NCBI GenBank assembly: GCA_013368315.1
Contig: JAACJM010000112.1
Coordinates: 1-64,000 of the forward strand
Direction of reading: 5' to 3'
DNA: 64,000 bases
Source: Tetrapyrgos nigripes
Taxonomy: Eukaryota > Basidiomycota > Agaricomycetes > Agaricales > Campanellaceae
Both the position numbers and the translations under genes were made by a program. Under the pieces are notes generated by a model. That model did not search any database and was not told the DNA's origin. It saw only the letters and a program-made list of their open reading frames with translations. Shown here one piece after another: positions 43,249-55,256 of this stretch (positions within the stretch are counted from its first letter, which is position 1; each line of letters starts with the position of its first letter).

Positions 43249-45948
43249 GTTAGGAGGGGAAGGACTGGACCTGACCAGAAGCTCGGCCACGCGAGATTGT
43301 AGAAGGGGTAAGAACTCGTGCCCACGCTGACAAGTCAAAGGAAACCAATCCTTCTGCGTCGATAAGCGGAGGAAAGATTATCGTGTCCCTGACATAGGGT
43401 AACACAGATGGCCACAACACCAGGGAGATGGAGGAAGGTGACGAAGATGAGTGAGCGGATTGCAAGGCAAAAAGTCACTGTGGTAAACTCCAACCACACT
43501 TCAACTCATGCAAACAGCGTTGGTCTGCGTGGGCATGGTTCGGAGACAAATCGGGCAGTGGTGAGAAAAGTTAGACAAATCCGGTCAGTCTATCCCCTTA
43601 TGGTTGGAAAGTTTGGCCGGAGTCTCGGTCACGCGAGCAAGGGTGTACCTTGATTGTCTCTTACGTCGTGTATCGGACGCGTGCGCTGCTCAAGCGTTGC
43701 TACACGACTCTTAGTTCTCCTTCCCCGACAAGTTGTTCCCAACTCTTCCCAAAATATGAACCGGAAGTGCCTGCTCAGTATCGCCACATCGTTGAGGCCC
43801 ATTTCCAAGGTCATATTCGAGCAATGTGAGACGGACCTGGGTAAATGGAAGATTGTGAACCACGGTCGGCTCTCCCGAGCATTACGGACATCGTCACCCA
43901 CACTACATCATTGGCTCTGTAATGGGTTACTACTAGCATATATATGAGTACCACTGTATGCTCATATCTGCCTCCAGAGCTGTCCAGAGTTGTCTATACT
44001 CTCATGAAGAGGATAGAGTTCGTGCATCAGGTGCAGCGCCAAAATGGAGCTACACGTGTGTACCGCGTTTTCTTGCTATCTTTGCCCGATCTTTCAGCTC
44101 GACATACGGCATCAGATGCTTTCTTCTCTTTCAGCTCCATCTTCTACAGTGTCAGTACACGAGTGCAATACCGTCTCGTTGTCCACTGAGAAACGGTTCA
44201 GGGACGAGGCTGGCCGTACTTGGATTCTCAAAACTCTTTGAGACTTCCAAATGGAAATGATTTTTTTTACCGAGCCATGCTTTTCATTTTGTGAAAATAC
44301 AAAACCAGCTCATTCAGGTTCGAATCATTCAAGCGGTTTACAATTGTCATATATTCAATACATTGTGGCGCGCCCTGAGCACGCCTAGCGCGTATCAGAG
44401 ACCGACGACCGAAGGTCTGCGTTGGAAGGATACTTATAAGGCTCCGAGGTTCAGTTTTCGGTCCCTGTACCAATCGCTGAGCCAAGATCAGTATTCAGCA
44501 ACGCATATTCTTGCATATGTGTACCCTCTCATCGCACACTCGGAAAGTGTGACAAAGTCTCCACCTACACGCATGCTTCATTTCGCCAAAATTTCGCCAG
44601 AATTCGACCGACCCTGCCGTCGGGAACGTCAAGAATACTTGTAGAATGGAGGACGGATCAGATGGAGAAGTAATACACAGTATATGTACGGTAAGTGATA
44701 TGATACGATATTTTGAGGACATGGCATTCAGATGGTCCAGCGTACATTCATCTGGATTTTTGCCGAGTATATGGCTTGAATATGGGCGCTGATTTACCAA
44801 TGAATTCGTACATTCGCACAAATTTCGTCAAAATTTCGTTCACAAGTTTGTCTTTCCTTTCGTAAGTTCTATAGGTGCTTTTGATTATGTAACTCAAATA
44901 TTTCATTTCGCTGTGTTTTAGTATAGGGTGGCCAAATGTGGCGACAGAGATTTCATGATGTACTTGTATGCCAAGAGGACAAGGATGGATTAGTTTTCGG
45001 CCAGCAGTACTAGTGGGGTTCTAGATCGTAGCTAAGGGTGCGAGTAGTCTTCGAAGAAGGAGAAGCTGTCCGGCAACCGTGGGTGTCATTGTCTTTGCTC
45101 GGAGGAGGCGAGAGAAGGCGAGAGACTGCGGTAAAGATACCGAGATTCATGTCAGTACATGGGGCAGTGAAATAGCCCAGGATGTCCATAACACTGACCA
45201 AAGAGATCGAAAAGTTTTGAGAGACGTTCAGAATATACGCGTAGAGCCTGGATCTAGTAACCGTATACATAGTATTCTTCAAGAATTAGAATCAGATGTT
45301 CTTGAACTCGAAGAATCTCCGGCCCACGTACGTATACACAGCTCTACTCTTGGACCATGGATGCAAAGCAACACGGAAGACATCTCAAGATTAAAAGCCA
45401 CCGTATTCGGAGCGGAAGAACTTGAAGCCTAAAGTATCGCGCGTAAATGCACTTCTACCGACTTGGGGACAGAACCTGAAGCGTTAAAGCCGCTAAGTTC
45501 GAGCTCTGGTACAACATACGGTGCTACATACATATTTATAGCGACTTAGAGTATTTAGGTACTCGCGTACCTTGAGCTTCTAAAGTTCTATTGCAGCAAA
45601 GTTCGTCACAGAATCCCCAAGTTTCTCCGAGTCTGAGGAACTGTTACACTCCTTTGCCAAGAAAAACTGTAGGAACCTTGAGAATCGTCAGAGTATGCCA
45701 CATGCACATAGTAACAAGTTGTTTTCTATACATGTACAATGAGGACAAAATGAATCCATCGATCTTGGTCTTCAGGACGCAAAAGTCCTAACACCGAGCA
45801 AAGTATTGAAAGCTGTTCTACTTACATATGAGTAGACATTCTGAATGTAGGAGGGGAATATAAACTGTAAGAAATGGAGCAAAAGGAAGGATTGCAAGGC
45901 GAGAACGACCGAAATTATCCAATAAAAAAAGAAGTCCAATACCAGAAG
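43249..45948. other. Gene-poor stretch, no confident gene
   Basis: Only short frames occur. The longest plus-strand one near 45079-45432 ends LESDVLELEESPAHVRIHSS with a helical look, but it has no recognised family and is overlapped by an open minus frame. The first few hundred bases are the promoter of the Zn2Cys6 gene. Confidence 0.35.
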
Positions 45949-46028
45949 TGACGAAAGTGGGATTCGAACCCACGCTCTTTCGAACTAGATCCTGATTCTA
46001 GCGCCTTAGACCACTCGGCCATTTCGCC
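45949..46028 (-). tRNA. tRNA-Leu(CAG), no intron
   Basis: The minus-strand sequence begins GGCGAAATGGCCGAGTGG and ends GGTTCGAATCCCACTTTCGT followed by CA. The acceptor GGCGAAA pairs TTTCGTC with one G-U. The anticodon stem CTAGA/TCTAG encloses AT-CAG-GA, so the anticodon is CAG. A class II variable arm is present. Length is 80 nt with no intron. Confidence 0.94.
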
Positions 46029-46403
46029 ACATTGACTATGTTAATGCTATCCGGATATCTTACACTCAGCATCTAACGAAATTGTACTCTGAAAAATATG
46101 ATACTTAGTATAATATGACCCTCAGGACTAAGGAAATGGTAGTTCAAGTTGATTAGCACTTGACAATGAATGACGAGCAGATGACAGACGATGAAAGGGA
46201 CTACAGTGGCTGAGTACGTACTAAAAACGAAGTCGTCTGACATAGCACAATTAGTCGGCAAAATGGTTCTGTCTTTTCTGTATACTACACAAACTCGGTC
46301 GATGTTGTACACGAGATCGCGAACTGACTATTATACACGTCTTGACTCTTGTACACGTTGTGTCCGCTTGATGTCACATCCTTCCCCCAAATATCGATAT
46401 CAC
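46029..46403. other. Spacer between tRNA-Leu and annexin
   Basis: This is the annexin 3' flank. No feature is recognised. Confidence 0.45.
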
Positions 46404-48418
46404 TCACACCAAACTAACCTGCCCCTTCACCAGTGCAACCAACAACTTCTTATAATCCCCACTCGTCTCTCCCGCAACCCTCGATTCCAAAGATTTTTTA
46501 TACTTTTTATGATACGCAGCTTTAATCGCAGCGAAATGCTGCTGATCCCAATGGAAACGAACGATTCGCCAGACTAGTTGTTTATCCTTCGTTCCTAGTC
46601 CTTTCATCGAAGCTTCGAGTAACTTGGCGTCTCTCCAGGCGCCTACACCTTCGGAGAGGTGTTTGGACTTGACGGCGTGGACGATGTGGAGGAGGGTGGT
46701 GCGCATATGGCCGGAGCTGGAAAGAGTAGAAAGATATTTCAGTGAATATGTGTTTAGAAGAAAAATGAGTGAATACGTACAACTCAGACTTGATTACTTT
46801 GGCCAAAGATTTATATTTCCTTCCGTATAAATCAACGCTGTGGATCGAGATCTCGTTAACACGTTATAGAAGCCATGTACGAAAAACGGAATCTTACATA
46901 GCAATTAATTGAGGTGTGGACCTATTGATGAGGATATCACAGAAAGCAATCTGCTCCGAGCGTTAAACTATGTTCACAAGAACGTCACAGAATCTGAAAA
47001 CCCACCTCGTCTGTGCCAAGCTTGGCCTGGCCGGCCTTATATAGCCTTTCGACATCTCTCTCGATTGCTTGATGATCCACAGGTACGTTATCCGGAGGAC
47101 GCGTGGAGGAGAGCAACATGGTATACACTAGTAGAAAAGAAAGTTAGTGTGCAGGGCAAGTGCATCAAAGAAAACGAGACTTGCTTCTCTCGGTCTTCGC
47201 ACTCAGATCACCTCTCACTTCTCTCTGTAAGTCCTTTCCATACCGCTTATGGTAAGCGAAAGATAGGGCTTGTAAATCGGTAGATGACCGAGAGACCAAA
47301 AGCTCCGTCAGAAGCATTTCATCAGTACTGTAAGGGAGCAAGTCAGTGCACAGGCCTGGGACTTGGAGGGTCGCAAAATTAGAATGGAATTGAACTGGAA
47401 TTGATGCGCAGGTTTCTTGCCCAAATGCCAAGCAAAATGGTGGAGGAGAAAGTGATGAATGAAAAGAAGTCTCACCCGGCTCCACTGATCGCTTGGCTCA
47501 CAAGCTCAACATCGTACCACAACGGACCAAGCACAAGTCCATGAAGCGTTGCCCTGAACCAACTACTCGTCTCTTTATCCAACACCTCAACCAACTCTTT
47601 TCCAGTCCTCGCCTTGAAGACTGCACCTAGCGAAGCGATTTGTAACGAGCTCAGGTGGGCGATAGTAACTACCAGAGCAGCTTCATCCGTTCCAAATCCC
47701 TTCGTTGCCTTTCGGATCTTCTCGACATCGCCTGTAGCGTCATATCCTGGAACAAGGTTAGGAGGTGTCGGAGCTCCGCCGGGGCCGAAGATCCAGGGAT
47801 TGGGGACGGGAGCGTTGAGGTAAGTGATTACGGATGTCGTTGGGGTTTGAAGGGTAGGTGGAGGTGCAGAGCCGTAAGGGGTATTTGAAGGAGGCGGATA
47901 CATTCCATATGGCGGTCCTGGTGGAGGTGGGCCAGACGGTGGAGCCCAGCCACCTCCTCCTGGTGGTGGTGGTGGTGGTGGTGGAGAGGTGTATGAGGGA
48001 TTCTGTAGAACAGCTTTAGTATTTAGGGCTCATAAAGCCAACTCATCATTGACGCACATATCCCGCTTGGAAACCTGCATGTGAACCATGTTGTGGCGGT
48101 GGACCAGGAGGAGGAGCATAAGGTTGTTGACCTGGAGAGGGAGCGCCTGGATATGTTGAGTAGGAAGGGGTGGGCGGCGCGCCTGGAGGTGGACCCGATG
48201 GTGGTGCTACAGAACGGTTAGAAGAGGACAATCTCGCCTTATTCATACATCGCGTAGTACTCACCCTAGAGTGCAAGTGTTGGTTAGTTATGATGATATC
48301 ACAGATGCAGGAAAGCGACGCACATAGTATCCTTGATTCGGGGGATTAGGTGGATAATACCCGTAATTCTGGTTCTGGTTGTAGCGTAACCTTGCTGAGG
48401 AGGTGGATAATAAGACAT
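46404..48418 (-). CDS. Annexin with long Pro/Gly/Tyr-rich N-terminus
   Basis: Annexins are calcium-dependent phospholipid-binding proteins. ATG 48416-48418 begins MSYYPPPQQGY. Later exons give a disordered Pro-rich arm (PSGPPPGAPPTPSYSTYPGA; a run of eight Pro encoded by CCA/CCT-type repeats near 47980). The core begins GYDATGDVEKIRKATKGFGT, then DEAALVVTIAHLSSLQIASL, annexin repeat 1. A second repeat includes TELLVSRSSTDLQALSFAYH and KRYGKDL. The last repeat ends LLEASMKGLGTKDKQLVWRI and IKAAYHKKYKKSLESRV. The GxGT-(38)-D/E type-II calcium motif is only partly kept (GFGTDE and GLGTKD are present). Exon 1 has a single-base frame break near 48390 (see findings). Confidence 0.88.
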
Positions 48419-48607
48419 GGGTGAAGGTTTGTGCGTTGTTTAGCGCTATCCGTTTGTTTATAAAGAACCTGAAGCGGTGTTCAGTCAGGAGACGTCATCG
48501 CCTCGGCTCCGGGGGGTCCGGAGCTAAAGATATACCATATTTGGTTAATCGATTGTACAGCCATGTCATAGGGGTTTAATTTTCTATCTCCGCACTCGGA
48601 ATTTACA

Positions 48608-48890
48608 CTGCTTGAGAACAGCATGCCACTAGAGGACTTCCAAACTCAGTGATACAGCATGCAGAAGTACAGTAAAGTCTAATCTTCCTCTTCCTCCTCG
48701 TCTTTGAGAAGAAGGCTGTGGGTCGTTGGTGGGTTCGTTTACTTTCTGCCGCACTGTGCCACTCGATAGTACACTGCTTGAGGACAGCTACATAGAAGAG
48801 TTCTAATCTCAGAGGATACAGCATGTAGAATGACAAATGTAGCTCAACAAAGCCTAGTCTTCCTCCTCTTCCTCATTCTCGTCTTTAAGA
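48608..48890. repeat. Diverged tandem duplication of the F-box gene 3' end
   Basis: The block 48608-48712 (CACTGCTTGAGAACAGC, ATACAGCATGCAGAA, TCTTCCTCTTCCTCCTC) is repeated at 48774-48890 (CACTGCTTGAGGACAGC, ATACAGCATGTAGAA, TCTTCCTCCTCTTCCTC). The second copy includes the acidic C-terminus and stop of the F-box gene. Confidence 0.6.
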
Positions 48891-50767
48891 GCAACGAGAA
48901 CCTCTCCCCGGTCAGAACCTTCAAGATCACTCTCCCATCCCACTTTGACAGCCATTCCCTCGCCTCTGAGCTCATACAGAACTGACTCATCCTCAAACCA
49001 ACTCCTTTTCCACTTCCCTCCTTGCGCAATGAATTTGATTGCGATAGATTCCAGTTGTTCAACAGCAACCGGAAGAGGCAACGTGCCAGCCGAACCAGTG
49101 TCCCAACGCGAACGTGCCATCTTCCAAATGAGTTCCTGAACGTCGAAAGGATAGAGCCTGAGTTCGATACGACGCAAATGAGGAAGGAGAGGCGTCAGCT
49201 GTCCCTGCGGAGACGAAGCATGATCAACTTCTCGCGCAGCAGTCAGCCTCTCCAAAAACATCTTTCCGATGGTGAAGCCGCCGAGCTTTTCAAAGTCGTC
49301 GTCCTCTTCTGAACAGTAGTCGTCATAACCCGCGGAGTGGAGGGAACTGTGGTACCTCCTCTTGTTATCGACACGTTGCATCAAATCGTGGATGGTGAGG
49401 TCAGCCAACATCGGCGTATGGGCGAGGAGGTCCAGTAGATTGCTTTCCCTGACTGGGAGGTTGGTGATACTGAGTATCCTCAGCGTGGGGAAGAGCTGCG
49501 AACGAATAAAGAAGTCGAGTAATGTCTGGTCAGGCCACGCATTGTCGGGATGGGTTCCATACAGATCATTCCTCCGAATCCCAACACCAACCAGATGGAG
49601 CGTCTGGAGTGACGGGCATGTCAGGGACTCTAGAAACCATCTGAGCGAAGACCAGTAAAGGTATTGTGTCCTGTCCATTGTGATTGATAGGTTCTGCAGG
49701 GATCCCAAGGAAAGATTTGAATTATTTGATTCAGGGACTTCATTCCCATTCGCAGGTGTTCTGGGTCTCCAAACAATGACAAGTTCAACGCTCACGAGGT
49801 TGGGACACAACCCCAAAGCCTCGACAACCACGGTGACATCCAAATTCCTGAGTGAGAGGTATGTGATTTGGTGCCATGGGAAATCCAAAAGGCCACTTGG
49901 AGAATAGTTGGACAAGGAAAGACGATGGAGCTTGGGGCAGTTCTGCATGAAGGGGTTTTTTATATCGGCGTAATAGCCAGTTCCCTGCATTTCTAGACTC
50001 TCCAGCTCAGGAAATTCGGGCTTGAGCAACTCCCGGAGGAACTTGTTTTGGACATCCGTATCGTCGTCTTGATAGAAGCGCAGGAGGCCAGCATGCAAAC
50101 GGACACGACGCCATCGGGCTTGCTCTCCGGCAAGAATCTCCAAAAACTTGTCCCCGCTTTCACGTGCAGGTGAAGCTGTCTTTGCACGCATAGGAAACGA
50201 GTCCCAATCGAGGTCGAGGTAAAGCAGTGCCTTTTTGGAAAGGGCCAGATGGCGCATGATAGCTGGTGTCAAAGCACCCAATCGCTCCCGGAGGCTGAGA
50301 TCAATGGATATCGTTCCCCAAAGACGAGGTGTCTCGAGAATGACACTATACCAGTGCGCACAAACCAAGGCAAGGGGTAAAAAGCCGCAACATGAAGACG
50401 CTTTGTTGCGGCCAAAACGATTTCCTCGAGTGAATAGATCCAAATACGTGACGAAGATGAGGCTGAGAAGCTCGGAATGAAGCTTCCGGATAGGGGACAA
50501 GGCGGATTGATATCGTTGTCGTTTCTCTTTCAGAGCGAGAAGCGATATTTTGAGCTGGGCCATTTTTTCTTCATGCTTCCGGACTCGCTCCTCCTCACGC
50601 GAAATTTCCTTTAGGATGCGTTCTTCCTGCTCTTCAACAGAAGCTTCAAGGTTCTCTATCGTGTTTGCGATATCCGAGGCCTCTATAGTGAACGGAGGAC
50701 GACCTGAGCGGAGGATGCGGGTCAATTCGTCGTCGTTTACAGATACGGTCATATTGGAGTCTTCCAT
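48854..50767 (-). CDS. F-box-like protein with leucine-rich region, intronless
   Basis: This is a 637-residue single-exon gene typical of the expanded mushroom F-box families that act as substrate receptors of SCF ubiquitin ligases. It begins MEDSNMTVSVNDDELTRIL. A predicted coiled coil (ENLEASVEEQEERILKEISR onward, about residues 40-90) precedes the F-box-like motif (SPIRKLHSELLSLIF, then LPLALVCAHWYSVILETPRL followed by W). The rest is a series of irregular leucine-rich repeats (LYLDLDW, LHRLSLSNYSPSGLL, ITYLSLRNLDVTVV, LQTLHLVGVGIR, LRILSITNLPV). It ends with an acidic tail, EDEEEEED. The in-frame ATG at 50765-50767 is used. Codons upstream (to 50776) lack another ATG. Confidence 0.85.
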   Translation of the reverse strand: MEDSNMTVSVNDDELTRILRSGRPPFTIEASDIANTIENLEASVEEQEERILKEISREEERVRKHEEKMAQLKISLLALKEKRQRYQSALSPIRKLHSELLSLIFVTYLDLFTRGNRFGRNKASSCCGFLPLALVCAHWYSVILETPRLWGTISIDLSLRERLGALTPAIMRHLALSKKALLYLDLDWDSFPMRAKTASPARESGDKFLEILAGEQARWRRVRLHAGLLRFYQDDDTDVQNKFLRELLKPEFPELESLEMQGTGYYADIKNPFMQNCPKLHRLSLSNYSPSGLLDFPWHQITYLSLRNLDVTVVVEALGLCPNLVSVELVIVWRPRTPANGNEVPESNNSNLSLGSLQNLSITMDRTQYLYWSSLRWFLESLTCPSLQTLHLVGVGIRRNDLYGTHPDNAWPDQTLLDFFIRSQLFPTLRILSITNLPVRESNLLDLLAHTPMLADLTIHDLMQRVDNKRRYHSSLHSAGYDDYCSEEDDDFEKLGGFTIGKMFLERLTAAREVDHASSPQGQLTPLLPHLRRIELRLYPFDVQELIWKMARSRWDTGSAGTLPLPVAVEQLESIAIKFIAQGGKWKRSWFEDESVLYELRGEGMAVKVGWESDLEGSDRGEVLVALKDENEEEEED

Positions 50768-51151
50768 GACTAGCACAAGCGGTGTAAGAGGTGATAAATT
50801 AGCAAAACTTTACATAGACTTGCCTGCGAGACGTAGTACCGCTCTTCGCTGGACGCGACCTATGGTAGACAAGTGGTAGGAGGTGAAAAGAACGCGGTCT
50901 CGGCTTGTGACGTGTTGAAGTCAAACGTACGCCAGCTACCGGACCGAGATCACCAGGCCTGATACTAATACATAGTTACGCTTTTCCTGAACTTTTTTTT
51001 TTTTTTTTTTTTTTTTTTGGAGTAGTGTGAAGTACTCGCACCCTACTGACAATGTCACCATGGTGCAAGCAGCCTGCGAGACATAAGGGATTGGAACCTT
51101 GCTAGAATAGAGTTGAATGAAGTCCTTTGTCGTGAAAACCAGCTGCCAATT
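50768..51151. other. F-box promoter region with a long T run
   Basis: A run of more than 20 T residues lies at about 50994-51018. No gene is recognised. Confidence 0.5.
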
Positions 51152-51622
51152 AACCTATGGGGGTATCTCCCCGAGGAAATGCGTTTATGCACTACGTGTT
51201 GGAGTAGCCAGGGCTACTCCTGAGCGAGTAGACCACGACAAACCAATGTGGATAGAACTGGTACAGGGCTTTGCATAATTTTCTTCAGGTCACGTCCACA
51301 TGCACTTGTTTATTTGTATTTGCATTTATGCCCATAAAAGGTAGCCATTTTGCGAGAAGACTCCGGGCCAGATCCAACATGTCAGCTGTCATTCATTCCA
51401 CGTGAAATTTGAATTGGATAACAAATACAAATCAACAAGTGCGTGTGGACGCGACCTGAAGAAAATTATGCAAGGCCCTGTACCAGACAAACATGCATAA
51501 CTACTGTAAATACCCCGGGAAATGCCGTAAACTCCGCCTAAACCAGAGTAGGGATGCACAGAAATCCCTACTCCAGTGTGGGGCTCTAAGTCTCTCGGGG
51601 AGGCATCTATCTCCCTCAGGTT
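51152..51622. mobile_element. Foldback / MITE-like inverted-repeat element
   Basis: The left end AACCTATGGGGGTATCTCC and the inverted right end AACCTGAGGGAGATAG... both run into CTCCCCGAG. A strong inner inverted repeat pairs 51259-51330 with 51417-51486 (CTGGTACAGGGC, TGCATAATTTTCTTCAGGTC in both arms). There is no coding capacity. No clear target duplication was found, so the superfamily is unknown. Confidence 0.6.
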
Positions 51623-54471
51623 CCTGTTCGTTGACACAGATCTGACTTAATACCCACTAAAACCCCGGTGTTTGTGACCCAATCATCTGGCAGTAGGTCT
51701 TCCGAAATTATTTTCTTGAACTTCTCCTTCCATCAGGTTTCTGGACTTGATCAGAGGGAAGCCATTGTCCTTGATGAAGCTCAACTTGGGCACAAGGTCT
51801 GCAGCCGAATCCAATCCCAATCCTATCCGGTAGGACTCTGTAGGAGCAGAAATTTTCCCACAGTCTACGTCACAGGAGTTGTTTAGAGGGATTTCCTAGG
51901 CTTGGTACCATCCGAACTCTGCGCGGTCGTTCATCAGAACGGCTGGCATTTTTGGGTGTTGTTTTGGGAGCTTGGTGTGGGAGCGGGCACTTAGAATAAT
52001 TTGTGTGTTTCTGCTGCTTCAAAAAAGCCTCCTGGCACAATTACACCCACACACACTGTTGAGACAGCTGAAGAAAGGTATCATTTTATAGACATACATC
52101 ATGTAAATGGGGTCTGCTCTTAAGAAAGCGAAATAAGTATCACCATTTGAGCTGGGTACAGCCTTCTTTGGTCTAGAAATGGCCCAAAAAGAGCAAGTAG
52201 TCATCAGCAAAGGCAAGTATGTAGCCATAACAAAGAGAAAATAGAAGAGGAACAGCCAAAGTGATGTCAGAGACAGCAAAAAGTCTGTTACAGTGTCTTT
52301 GAAGGGAGCATTGAGCCAGTAGGGTTTGACAGTGGTCTCTGTTTGGCCTCGAAAACAGCTTGTTTGCACTTACCTCTATTCTAGCAGTTGCAGAAGCCTA
52401 GGAGGACAACAGGAAGAGCCATAAACCTGTTACGACACATTAGACAAGCATGCGAGTTCGCTCGAAAGTTTTGCAGGATAGCTGGCAGGCATCAAGAGAG
52501 GAGCTAGGAATGAAGGGGGTGTGGGCCAGCACTGAGGCATGGCGAGTACGAGGCCGGAAGGCACTGACATGAAAGATATAAGCCTGAATAGAAAACTCCT
52601 TGAACCCAGGTAAGTCTGAGAAATCATCTAGAGGTTGACAGTGGTGCTGATCTAGAGGTTCTAGGCAGTAACAACCAAGAAATATCTGAAACAGAAATGA
52701 GATAGGAAGATGAGAACAACAAGAGGCTTTCTGGGAAAGAGCTAGGAGACTGGGACTTTGGACTGGATTGGCTTAGGCTAGGAAGGGTGAAGTTGGTAGT
52801 GGATAACTTGGTATATTGTGTGCTTGTAAGTACTACTAATCAGGTTTTCAGCAAATCACTCACAGGCACTTGCAGCTGCTTGCACAAGCGCCTGAAAGCT
52901 GTATGAGTTCATGAGTCCGCGAGTTGGCAAGCTGAGTCAAAAATTCCATGAGTTCTTTTGACTAAACTGTACATAGGGTGTTCCTCCTCGCTATGGACCT
53001 TACACATTGACCTGAACTGAGTCTATACACTCCATTTACATAGTCTGAAATGGTCCTTCTGTATATTATGCTTGCTATAGTCATCACTTGTGTGTTTTTC
53101 AGAAAATCCTTCAAAAGCTATATACAAAGGGCAACTACTTACCATTTCTCAAAACACTAATTTAAATCACAAATAGGGTCTCTATATAGTGTATCAGTAC
53201 CCAATCTAGGTAAATAAATCAGGGGAAGCCTGAAATACTTGAGGAAAGAGCTCTGTGAGCCCCCGCAAGCCTGTGAGTAAAAACCTGCATTTGCTGATGT
53301 AGGTATTTATACAAAATGTTGTACTATGCACCGAATCAGTAATAGGATTTTCGAGTCTAAAAATTGTAAGAGAAAGGCATATAGGAAGAAATGAGTACGA
53401 GATAGGCTGACAGAATTGGTATAAAACATGTACCAGGCATGATACATGTATGAGTGTGATGGGAGTCAAGAGAAATGAAAATATACTAGCGAATAAGGAA
53501 TAATGAATTTGTAAAACAAATGGAAAAGAGCCAAGAAGATGTGTGGTCCTTACGAAGAAGAATAGTGATAAAAGAAAAGATAGGGGCTACAACTTACACA
53601 TCACTTGTTCCTGATAGGTCTATGCGTCTAGGCATACAGTACCAGAAATGGTATTACAGAGCAGGAATGACAAATACACATTATTTTCTATTTGACTTCT
53701 TTACTATTTACCATTAAGAGAATACAAGTACATGTGAAGAGACTACCAAACTACTTCGTTCATGCATTGAGTCTTCATGAACAGAATCTGTAGAATCAAA
53801 AGTGGAAAAGACAAAGGGTGCATCGGAACAGAATTGGGCATTGAGTCAAAATATGCAGACATCTTAGAGCTGAGAATATATTCAAAAGGGAAGGGAAAGA
53901 GGACTGAAACAACAAGTGCTGCAGCACCACTGCTGTGAAAGAAATCATAGCTAAGCTTGCACAGAAGCAATGTTAAAGAGGGCAATGAAGCAGAGAGGTA
54001 TGAGTCAACATCATTGTAGGGGAACAGGAAGAAAGGTTCAGTTGGACATGTTGAACCCTGTATACGGTCAGAAAAGAAACGGAAACCCTGATCAGAGTGT
54101 CCAATATGCGGAAAGAAACGGACGGGAGAAATCGGGACATAATTGACATAGCCACCTGCGGAAACGCAGTGTAAACAACTCAGCCTCATTCTTCGGCCTC
54201 GTAAACAGCGGAGAGCACAGAGCAAGGTACACATTCATTTCAAATGTTGACAAAAGCCTTTTGAGGGGATGTGTTTGAGGTAGACAAGGAGAAAGGCGAG
54301 AAAGAACTTGGAAAGAACGTTTTGATGGTTGCGGGATGTTGGAAATTTTCACCAAGTCCCCGCTCCCACGCCAAGCTCCCGAAACGACGCCCAAAAATAC
54401 CAGTCTGTTGGGAGCAAGCCAATATTCAATCTCCGCCATCTTGCGGACCAACAGACTGGCTTGCGAGTCTA
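51623..54471. other. Gene-poor AT-rich stretch
   Basis: Short hydrophobic frames occur on the minus strand (for example 52369-52019 and 53469-53206), but none has a recognisable domain. Splice-like signals are not organised. I see no supportable gene. Confidence 0.4.
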
Positions 54472-54658
54472 CAGCCGTTTGCATTAGGTTCTTCAGGTCG
54501 CGAAGTCTGGCAATACCTATTTATTTATGTTTGCTCCCATACAAAAGACCCTGAAATGATGGGCTGACGTCAATTTGCATGGCAGTTGTATGGGACCAAA
54601 CATCACCAAAGATGTAGTGAAAAGGTTTGCGACATGAAGAACCTAATGCAAACGGCTG
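54472..54658. mobile_element. Tc1/mariner-type MITE with TA duplication
   Basis: A 24-bp perfect terminal inverted repeat, CAGCCGTTTGCATTAGGTTC plus TTCA, continues with mismatches (GGTCGC versus TGTCGC). Both ends are flanked by TA (54470-54471 and 54659-54660). The 187-bp element has no coding capacity. TA duplication and short size indicate a Tc1/mariner-derived MITE. Confidence 0.8.
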
Positions 54659-55256
54659 TAGGGATTTCCTTCCCCAAACTTTCGCAGTGAGTGTTCTTCT
54701 GTGTCCATGAGCATCTCGGGCGTACAACTCCACCGTCCTCTATCCACGGACCACAAATGATTTACAGGGACACCAACGGAGTTACATAAAGAGTCTGTTC
54801 CACGCGAAGCAATAATAGTTCGTATCATTGATGAACATCTTTGATGTGATGAGGACGATGTTTCTGTTCGTGGGATGGCTACGGGACGGGAAGCCTACGC
54901 CGCCGTCTAATCCAGAGATACAGCCTGCACGGTGCCAGTGCCAATAAACACCCCCGTCAAACCCCAGTCAAGACTTTGTGTAGCGCGAGAATGTCCCACG
55001 TCTGCGCTGTTCATACAGTAACGCTAGTCCCATCTCAATCCGTTACCACGCAGAGTGCCTTCTTTTTACCCCCTGTTTGAATAGCATTGGCTCCAGTGAT
55101 TTCAGTGATGGGGATCATGTTTCCAAAAAAACTGTGTGAGCAGCGAGGCTTAAGTTATCAACGATGAGTCTCCCGCTTGGGGCCGTGATAAAGGTATGTT
55201 CCCCTGAAACCTTACAAATTGGAAGATCCCTTACCTTCCCTTGCTTTCTTTCCACC
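54659..55256. other. Promoter side of the DUF6534 gene
   Basis: No gene is recognised in this stretch before the ATG at 55257. Confidence 0.4.
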
